DNA from: Streptomyces sp. Root431
GTDB lineage: Bacteria > Actinomycetota > Actinomycetes > Streptomycetales > Streptomycetaceae
Reading direction: 5' to 3'
DNA length: 64,000 bases
Assembly (NCBI RefSeq): GCF_001426585.1
Contig: NZ_LMEI01000006.1
Location: 300,956-364,955 of the forward strand
Shown here: positions 58,477 through 64,000 of the stretch, piece by piece
How positions within the stretch are numbered: the stretch's first letter is position 1
Layout: every line of letters starts with the position of its first letter
The notes under the pieces: generated by a model
Told to the model about the DNA's origin: nothing
Databases searched by the model: none
The model's input: the letters and a program-made list of their open reading frames with translations, nothing else
Made by a program: the position numbers and the translations under genes

Positions 58477-59159
58477 GCGCGCTCACCCATGACCGGCGCG
58501 GCCTCGTCCAGCACCCGGCGCATATCCCGCACGGCCTGCCAGGTGCCCCGCCACGTGCCCGTCACCTTGGACCGCCCGGCACGCGGGCGGTAGGGCACGT
58601 CCACCTCCCGCACCCGCCAGCCGGCGTCCGCCGCGCGCACCACCATCTGCAGGGGGTAGCCGCTGCGCCGGTCGGTCAGGCCCAGGGACAGCAGCGCTTC
58701 CCGCCGGGCGACACGCATCGGCCCGAGGTCGCGCAGACGCAGTCCCGTCCGCCGATGCACCAGTCGGGACAGCGCCATGTTTCCTGCCCGGGCGTGCAGG
58801 GGCCACGCCCCGCGCTCGGTCGGGCGTCGGCGGCCGAGGACCAGGTCTGCGGAGCCGTCGCTCACGGAGCCCAGCATGCCGGTCAGCAGACCGGGATCAA
58901 GAGACGCGTCGCAGTCGCAGAAGCAGACGAACTGGGCCTCGGAGGCGAGGAGACCGGCGTGGCAGGCCGCGCCGAAGCCACGACGGGGCTCGTGCAGCAC
59001 GGTGGCGCCGAGGCTGCGCGCGAGGGCGGCGGAACCGTCGGCCGAGCCGTTGTCGACGACGATCGCCCGCCAGTCGCCGGGGACGCGGGCGAGCACCCAG
59101 GGCAGGGCCTCGGCTTCGTCGAGACACGGAAGGACGACGTCTACGCTCATGGAGTTCAC
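58473..59159 (-). CDS. glycosyltransferase family 2 (DPM1-like)
   Basis: 228-aa GT2 enzyme: VVLPCLDEAEALPWVL at the N-terminus, VVDNGSADGSA, the metal-binding CDCDAS at about 90-95 and RRSGYPLQMVVRAADAGWRV near the end. It resembles polyprenyl-phosphate sugar synthases such as DPM1 but has no C-terminal helix. GTG at 59159 is chosen because TACGGT ends 7 nt upstream; ATG at 59150 is the conventional alternative. First gene of the three-gene operon; its product could feed the GT87 enzyme. Confidence 0.87.
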   Translation of the reverse strand: MNSMSVDVVLPCLDEAEALPWVLARVPGDWRAIVVDNGSADGSAALARSLGATVLHEPRRGFGAACHAGLLASEAQFVCFCDCDASLDPGLLTGMLGSVSDGSADLVLGRRRPTERGAWPLHARAGNMALSRLVHRRTGLRLRDLGPMRVARREALLSLGLTDRRSGYPLQMVVRAADAGWRVREVDVPYRPRAGRSKVTGTWRGTWQAVRDMRRVLDEAAPVMGERA

Positions 59160-59166
59160 GGCTCCC

Positions 59167-59172
59167 ACCGTA
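59167..59172 (-). promoter_or_regulatory. -10 box of the GT2-DUF2064-methyltransferase operon
   Basis: Minus-strand TACGGT ends 7 nt before the GTG at 59159, suggesting a leaderless start three codons upstream of the obvious ATG. Confidence 0.55.
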
Positions 59173-59284
59173 GGAATCCCCGAGCGCGTCGGGGCGCTGG
59201 AAGTCCTTACGAAACGCGGACGCCGTGCGAGGTCCGCCCGCCTGGCCGTGACCATGGGGAGGCATGGGTGCGAGGCTGTGCCGC

Positions 59285-60016
59285 ATGAGCGAGCACAGTG
59301 TCTCCCCTCCCGCCGCCCGGATCCTGGTGGTGGACGACGATCCGACGGTCGCCGAGGTCGTTGCCGGCTACCTCGAGGGGGCCGGGTTCGCCGTGGAGCG
59401 CGCGGCGGACGGTCCAGGCGCCCTGCGCCGGGCGGGGGAGCGGTGGCCGGACCTGGTCGTCCTCGACCTGATGCTGCCCGGCCTGGACGGCCTTGAGGTC
59501 TGCCGACGGCTGCGGGCGACCGCGCACGTTCCGGTGATCATGCTGACCGCCCGGAGCGACGAGGAGGACCGCATCACGGGGCTCGAAGTGGGCGCCGACG
59601 ACTACGTCACGAAACCCTTCAGTCCCCGGGAACTCGTCCTGCGCGTCTCGTCCGTGCTCCGCCGTGACCGCGTCGTCGTGGGGGCCGTGCCCAGGGGCGT
59701 CCTACGCGCCGGCGACCTGACCGTCGACCCGGGGACCCGCAGGGCCACCCGCGCCGGAGACACGCTCGCCCTCACCTTGCGCGAGTTCGACCTCCTCACG
59801 TACTTCATGGAACAACCCGGCGCGGCACACAGCCGCGAGAAGCTGATGCGGAAAGTGTGGGGCTGGGACTTCGGCGACCTGTCCACAGTCACCGTGCACG
59901 TTCGGCGACTCCGCGCCAAGATCGAGGACGACCCCGCCAGGCCCGCTCTGATCCAGACGGTCTGGGGCGTCGGCTACCGCTTCGAGGCAGCTCCCTCACA
60001 GGAGGACGTCGGATGA
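59285..60016 (+). CDS. OmpR-family response regulator
   Basis: 243-aa regulator: receiver domain with acidic cluster VVDDDP (17-19), phospho-acceptor Asp61 (VVLDLMLPG) and Lys in VTKPFSP, then an OmpR/PhoB winged helix at about 150-238 (LTLREFDLLTYFMEQPG, VTVHVRRLRAKIEDDP, VWGVGYRFE). ATG at 59285. Its stop overlaps the kinase ATG. Divergent from the glycosyltransferase operon, which is its likeliest target. Confidence 0.93.
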   Translation: MSEHSVSPPAARILVVDDDPTVAEVVAGYLEGAGFAVERAADGPGALRRAGERWPDLVVLDLMLPGLDGLEVCRRLRATAHVPVIMLTARSDEEDRITGLEVGADDYVTKPFSPRELVLRVSSVLRRDRVVVGAVPRGVLRAGDLTVDPGTRRATRAGDTLALTLREFDLLTYFMEQPGAAHSREKLMRKVWGWDFGDLSTVTVHVRRLRAKIEDDPARPALIQTVWGVGYRFEAAPSQEDVG

Positions 60017-61125
60017 AGGATGTCCTGCTCATCGCCGCGTTCGCCCTCGTGGGAGCCGCCTGTGCCGGGCTCGTCGGGGCGCTCGCCCTCCGGCTCGTAC
60101 GGCACCGCTCGGTCGCCGTGTCCCTCACCGTCGTGGCCGCCGTGACCGTCACCGCCATGCTCGCCGGAACTCTCTCCGTGGCCCAGGCGATGTTCCTCTC
60201 CGCCCACGACCTGTGGGTCGTCACCGTCGTCGTCGCCATGGCCTCTCTGGTCTCCCTGGCCACCGCCTTGGTCCTGGGCAGATGGGTGGTGGCGGGAAGC
60301 CGCGCGCTGACGCTGGCCACGAGGGACTTCGGCGACGGCGGCAGCTTCGCCCCGCCGCACGGGGAGGCCCCCGCCGAATTCGCAGCGCTCACCCGGGAAC
60401 TCGCCGCGACCAGCGCCAAGCTCGAAGCCTCCCGGACACGCGAAAGGGCCCTGGAGACGTCCCGCCGGGAGCTCGTAGCCTGGATCTCCCACGACCTGCG
60501 TACCCCGCTCGCCGGGCTTCGGGCGATGGCGGAAGCCCTGGAAGACGGCATGGCCGCCGAACCGGCCCGCTACCATCGGCAGATCCGCGCCGAGGTCGAA
60601 CGCCTCACCGGCATGGTCGGCGACCTCTTCGAACTCTCCCGCATCCACGCCGGGACACTTGCCCTCAACCCCAGCCGGGTATCCGTGTACGACCTCGTCG
60701 GCGACGCCCTGAGCGGCGCCGACCCACTCGCGAGAGAACACCGGGTGCGCCTGGTGGGCGACGAGGTCGAGGCGGTTCCGGTCGAGGTGGACGGCAGGGA
60801 GATGACCCGAGTGCTGGCCAACCTCCTCGTCAACGCCATTCGCCACACACCGGTCGACGGAACTGTGGCGGTGGCCGCCCGGCGCCTGGACGAGGCAGTC
60901 GTTGTCTCCGTCACCGACGGCTGCGGAGGCATCCCGGACGAGCACCTGTCCAGGGTCTTCGACACGGGATGGCGCGGCACCGAAGCCCGCACGCCTCCCG
61001 CCGGAGCGGGGCTCGGCCTGGCCATCGTCCGTGGCATCGTCGAGGCCCACGCCGGCCGGGCCGAGGTCCGCAACGTGCCCGGCGGCTGCCGCTTCGAGGT
61101 CACCCTGCCCGCAGCGACCGGCTGA
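60013..61125 (+). CDS. HAMP-type sensor histidine kinase
   Basis: 370-aa membrane kinase: two helices at about residues 4-28 and 68-92 with a short outer segment, HAMP-like linker, HisKA motif WISHDLRTPLAGL with His160, N box VLANLLVNAIRHTP, G1 DGCGGIP and G2 GAGLGLAIVRGIV. Almost no sensor loop, so it may sense the membrane itself or a partner such as the four-helix protein. ATG at 60013 overlaps the regulator stop (ATGA). Confidence 0.94.
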   Translation: MKDVLLIAAFALVGAACAGLVGALALRLVRHRSVAVSLTVVAAVTVTAMLAGTLSVAQAMFLSAHDLWVVTVVVAMASLVSLATALVLGRWVVAGSRALTLATRDFGDGGSFAPPHGEAPAEFAALTRELAATSAKLEASRTRERALETSRRELVAWISHDLRTPLAGLRAMAEALEDGMAAEPARYHRQIRAEVERLTGMVGDLFELSRIHAGTLALNPSRVSVYDLVGDALSGADPLAREHRVRLVGDEVEAVPVEVDGREMTRVLANLLVNAIRHTPVDGTVAVAARRLDEAVVVSVTDGCGGIPDEHLSRVFDTGWRGTEARTPPAGAGLGLAIVRGIVEAHAGRAEVRNVPGGCRFEVTLPAATG

Positions 61126-61131
61126 CTCGGC

Positions 61132-62193
61132 CTACCCGCCCACGGCCGCCGAAGCGCGCTGCCCGGCCCGGGCGAACTCCTCCATCCCGGCCGCGAACCC
61201 GACCTCGGGGCGCCACCCGAGATCACGCCGCAGCCGCGATGAGTCCGCAGTGATATGGCGGACGTCACCAAGCCGGAACTCACCCGTCGTCACCGGCCCC
61301 GGACCGCCGTGCGCCCGCGCCAGGGCCGCCGCCATCTCCCCCACCGTGTGCGGATCCCCGCTGCCCGTGTTGTACGGGGTGAGAACACCGACCGGAGGCG
61401 TATCGGCCTCCAACGCGCAGACGTTGGCGGCGGCAACGTCCGTCACGTGGATGAAGTCGCGACGCTGCCCGCCGTCCTCGAAGACCCGAGGCGCCTCGCC
61501 GCGGGCGAGCGCGGAACGGAAGAGGGAGGCGACGCCCGCGTAGGGCGTGTCACGGGGCATCCCCGGCCCGTACACGTTGTGGTAGCGCAAGGAGACGGCC
61601 GTGCCGCCGGTGGACCTGGCCCAGGAAGCGGCCAGGTGCTCCTGGGCCAGCTTCGTTGCGGCGTACACGTTGCGGGGGTCGGCCGGCGTGTCCTCCCCGA
61701 CCAGGCCGGACGAAAGCGCGGCGCCGCAGTGGGGGCAGCACGTTTCGAAGCGCCCCGCCGCCAAGTCCTCGGGACGACGCGGGCCCGGCCGCACCACCCC
61801 GTGACGAGCACAGTCGTACCGGCCCTCGCCGTACACCACCATCGACCCCGCGAGAACGAGGCGCCGCACGCCCACCTCCGCCATCCCGGCCAGCAGGACG
61901 GCCGTACCCAGGTCGTTGCAGCCGACGTAGGCGGGCGCGTCGGTGAAGTCCTTCCCGAGACCTACCATCGCGGCCTGATGGCAGACGGCGTCGACCCCGT
62001 GCAACGCCGCCCGCACACCCGACGCATCCCGCACGTCCACCCGCAGGAACTCCCCGGCGGGAGGCTCGGAGACGGTGGGGTGCGCGCTGGGAAGCAAGAC
62101 GTCCAGCACGGCCGGCTCGTGGCCGGCCTCATGGAGGGAACCAACGATGCGCGAGCCGATGAACCCGGCTCCGCCTGTGACGAGTACACGCAT
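61132..62193 (-). CDS. NAD-dependent epimerase/dehydratase with Cys-rich insert
   Basis: 353-aa extended SDR. NAD motif VTGGAGFIGSR at residues 5-15, catalytic Tyr/Lys in YAATKLAQEH, and DFIHVTDVAAAN in the C-terminal part. Before the YxxxK motif there is an insert with CARHG and CCPHCGAALSSG that looks like a small zinc knuckle, unusual for sugar-nucleotide epimerases. ATG at 62193 is supported by TAGCGT 7 nt upstream. It is convergent with the sensor kinase (6-bp gap) and probably supplies a sugar nucleotide to the glycosyltransferases. Confidence 0.88.
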   Translation of the reverse strand: MRVLVTGGAGFIGSRIVGSLHEAGHEPAVLDVLLPSAHPTVSEPPAGEFLRVDVRDASGVRAALHGVDAVCHQAAMVGLGKDFTDAPAYVGCNDLGTAVLLAGMAEVGVRRLVLAGSMVVYGEGRYDCARHGVVRPGPRRPEDLAAGRFETCCPHCGAALSSGLVGEDTPADPRNVYAATKLAQEHLAASWARSTGGTAVSLRYHNVYGPGMPRDTPYAGVASLFRSALARGEAPRVFEDGGQRRDFIHVTDVAAANVCALEADTPPVGVLTPYNTGSGDPHTVGEMAAALARAHGGPGPVTTGEFRLGDVRHITADSSRLRRDLGWRPEVGFAAGMEEFARAGQRASAAVGG

Positions 62194-62582
62194 GCGGACG
62201 ACGCTACGGAGAAGCTCTTCTTGTCGGGGATCAGCACGCCGGGTCGTAAGACTTCCGTCATCTTGGTGGGGCATGCAGCTTTGCATGAGGGCGAGGCAAT
62301 GCGGGTCCTGCGCGATGGAAGGCCAGAGGGCGCGACAGCCCCTCCGGGTGGCACCTCGCCGGCGTTGAATCGGAAATCGAGTGGCTGGCGCCCGTCAGAA
62401 CAGCACTTCCCGGATACCTCTTGAGTGGCGGCCAGGGGGCATCGAGCCTTTTCCAAGCTGGTTTCGTTGACCGCGAGTTGGACGGTCCTGCGCAACGACG
62501 AAGCTCTTGGTGGACGGGTTCTCGACCAGGATCACCCGTGTCCGCCAGGAGCTTCGCGTACTGGTCTGTCCGTCTTCGATCG
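62194..62582. other. gene-free accessory DNA
   Basis: About 390 bp with the epimerase promoter, a hairpin CATGCA-GCTT-TGCATG at 62272-62287, and no supportable gene. Composition is less GC-biased at any frame than in neighbouring genes, as expected of decayed mobile DNA, but no transposase motif is readable. Confidence 0.4.
62201..62206 (-). promoter_or_regulatory. -10 box of the epimerase gene
   Basis: Minus-strand TAGCGT ends 7 nt before the ATG at 62193. Confidence 0.65.
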
Positions 62583-62801
62583 CAGGGCGGCCTGCGGGTC
62601 TACGACCTGGACGCGCGCCGGGTGCAGTCCATCCCCGCCCCGGCCGGACCCGGCACCGACGACAAGCCCGGCCGCTTCAACAACGTCGACCCGGTCCACG
62701 GCGTGCGCCTGGGCAGCACGCGACGTCGCGGTGGTCAGCGACCGCGGCAACGACCGGCTGCGGATCCACCGCATCGACCGCGACAGGCCCGGCCGGGCCG
62801 G
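62583..62801 (+). pseudogene. beta-propeller phytase-like fragment
   Basis: A piece of a secreted phytase: GGLRVYDLDARRVQSIPAP, then PGRFNNVDPVHGVRLGS. A frameshift near 62720 moves the reading to DVAVVSDRGNDRLRIHRIDR. The fragment is cut at 62802, exactly where the sequence shared with 45248-45409 begins, so both ends of the original gene are missing. Confidence 0.7.
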
Positions 62802-62962
62802 GTCGGGGAGGGTGTTGCGGCAGTCATGTGCACCACGCCAGGCAGGGCGGGGATGATTCGGTGTCGCCCTACCGTAGGAAGACGCAGGTCAGCGGCGTAT
62901 GTGGTGGGACACCATAGTCCGGGCGGGTCGTGTGCGCCCAGCCTCCATGGCCTGCTGTCGCG
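62802..62962. repeat. 162-bp duplicated sequence, copy B
   Basis: Same orientation as copy A at 45248-45409. On the minus strand it retains the first codons of an MHS-like gene (VVHMTAATPSPTRPG against VVHMAAATTSPTPPG), then runs into the phytase fragment, so it is the upstream end of a truncated transporter paralogue. Confidence 0.85.
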
Positions 62963-63179
62963 CCCCTGCCGAGCGATGGGGAGAGTCGTCTCCTCGCGCC
63001 ACCTTGTGGGTGCTGCGCGAGTGACGAGCCAGGCGTCCGGTCGACGCCCTACGGCCCGCTTGCCGCATCCGCAGGGACACGGGCGCCGGGCGGAACGAGG
63101 GAACGGCAGGCAGACGAAAGAACCGGAGAGCGGGTGAACCGGCGGCGGAGGAGACGGTCCCCGCAGCTTCCGGAGACCG
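62963..63179. other. spacer before the substrate-binding protein gene
   Basis: No gene, repeat or clear hairpin is recognised in these 217 bp. Confidence 0.4.
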
Positions 63180-64000
63180 CTACCTTTGCTGCGCCACGTC
63201 CCGGGTCTGCTGGGCGATGTGCTCCAGGACGGTCTTCGGGTCGGCCGAGGGTGCGACGGCCTTGCCGATGTTCCGCTTGATGGTATTGCTGACCTGCAGC
63301 CAGGACGGGTCGTTGACAGGGTAGAGCTGGGCAGTGCGCAGTGCGGCGAGGAACTGCTCGGCGCTGGGGTCCGCCGCCGCGTACCGGGATGACTGGGTGG
63401 CGGACACCGTCGACGGCAACAGGTGGTAGCGCCCGGCGAATTCGCTGATGTTCTTGTCCTGGTAGACAAAGTTCAGGAACGAGCCCACCAGTTCGCGATT
63501 GCCGTCGTGCTTGAAAGCCATCATCCAGTCGGCGACGCCCGCTGCCGGCGGGGTCTCCCTGTCGTCCAGCGTGTCCGACACCGGCATGCTCAGGGTGCCG
63601 ACCTTCATGCCCTTCGCCCTCGCCTCGTGAAGGAGTGAGGGATAGCCGTTGACCATACCGACGTCGCCGCGCAGGAAGGCGGCGAAGGCGTCCTGCCGGT
63701 TGAGCTCGGCCGGCGGGACCGGGCCGGTCAGGGCCGGCGCGACCAGGTTGGCCTTGATCCAGCGGAATGTCTGCGCGTTCTGCTCGGACGCGATGCTGTA
63801 CCCGCCGCTGGTGTCGGTGTACCCGCCGCCGTTGCTCAGCTCCCAGATCAGGGCCTCGGCGTGCGCCTCCTCGGGGCCGAGCGGCAGGGCGTACGGGTAG
63901 AGAACGCCCTCCTTCTTCAGCGCCTGGGCCGCGTCCTTCAGGTCCGACCAGGTCTTCGGCGGCTTCGCGCCTGCCTCGTCGAACAGCTCCGCGTTGTAGA
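63180..64000 (-). CDS. sugar ABC transporter substrate-binding protein (5' end outside window)
   Basis: The last 273 codons of an extracellular solute-binding protein of family 1. Readable motifs: YNAELFDEAGAKPPKTWSDL, WELSNGGGY, AFAAFLRGDVGMVNGYPSLL and, towards the end, FLNFVYQDKNISEFA and LLPSTVSATQ. The gene enters from the right edge, so the signal peptide and lipobox are not seen. It would deliver an oligosaccharide or sugar to a membrane ABC importer, whose permease genes should lie on either side; none is to the left. Confidence 0.9.
   Translation of the reverse strand, partial: YNAELFDEAGAKPPKTWSDLKDAAQALKKEGVLYPYALPLGPEEAHAEALIWELSNGGGYTDTSGGYSIASEQNAQTFRWIKANLVAPALTGPVPPAELNRQDAFAAFLRGDVGMVNGYPSLLHEARAKGMKVGTLSMPVSDTLDDRETPPAAGVADWMMAFKHDGNRELVGSFLNFVYQDKNISEFAGRYHLLPSTVSATQSSRYAAADPSAEQFLAALRTAQLYPVNDPSWLQVSNTIKRNIGKAVAPSADPKTVLEHIAQQTRDVAQQR

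Noticed and set aside
62200..62580. Insertion-sequence remnant
   Set aside because: The stretch looks non-native, but no transposase motif, terminal repeat or target duplication can be shown.
1..64000. CRISPR array or phage-defence island
   Set aside because: No regularly spaced repeats of 24-37 bp and no cas, restriction or retron-type genes were seen.

Overview
The window reads as a chromosomal stretch from a Streptomyces-like actinomycete. The DNA is very GC-rich with strong G/C at third codon positions, and GTG starts are common. It carries a mycothiol-dependent enzyme, a deazaflavin-type oxidoreductase, an ECF41-type sigma factor and many MarR/TetR/LacI/ROK regulators. At least sixteen genes have a TANNNT -10 box ending 6-8 nt before the start codon, which implies leaderless transcripts. 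No rRNA, complete tRNA, CRISPR array or complete insertion sequence was found. All assignments come from reading motifs by eye; no database search was run.

Left part (1-28.5 kb): small regulator-plus-target units. These are LacI/ROK kinase with a palindromic operator; a TmrB-like P-loop protein fused to a NUDIX domain; an MBL-MarR operon; an M20 peptidase divergent from a geranylgeranyl-reductase-like flavoprotein; a deazaflavin oxidoreductase divergent from its TetR; a NarL-type two-component pair; a DHA2 exporter divergent from MarR; a mycothiol-dependent enzyme; a second MFS gene; a small secreted protein; a ROK regulator; a PPOX protein and a methyltransferase. Then follow a TetR gene divergent from a SHOCT/ABC/FtsX export operon, an RsbW-like ATPase, a Cds1-like PLP enzyme and a DeoR-SRPBCC pair.

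Middle part (28.6-45.3 kb): a large membrane protein with alpha/beta-hydrolase motifs overlaps, tail to tail, a right-handed beta-helix protein fused to a CbxX-type AAA ATPase. Next come an Rv1733c-like protein, a MOSC protein, a Pro/Gly-rich protein, an HpnB-like glycosyltransferase divergent from a glutamate racemase, a PH-like membrane protein, apolipoprotein N-acyltransferase, a NUDIX hydrolase, a hydroxybutyrate-dehydrogenase-like SDR, a GAF/PucR-type regulator and an MHS transporter.

Right part (45.3-64 kb): more accessory in character. It opens with a 162-bp sequence that recurs near 62.8 kb and with the 3' half of a tRNA-Gly gene, a likely integration scar. It holds an ECF41 sigma factor, a membrane protein, an NDH-2-like flavoprotein, remnants of an ABC ATPase, a type VII-associated protein and a phytase, and an nhaA operon with a structured leader. 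The most interesting block is 54.0-62.2 kb. It contains a GT87-type membrane glycosyltransferase, a cytochrome b-type membrane domain fused to a sulfite-oxidase-fold molybdoenzyme, a tightly overlapped GT2 / DUF2064 / methyltransferase operon, an OmpR-type two-component system and a sugar-nucleotide epimerase with a Cys-rich insert. Together these look like an uncharacterised, regulated envelope-glycan or glycoconjugate locus. The window ends inside a sugar ABC transporter substrate-binding protein gene.
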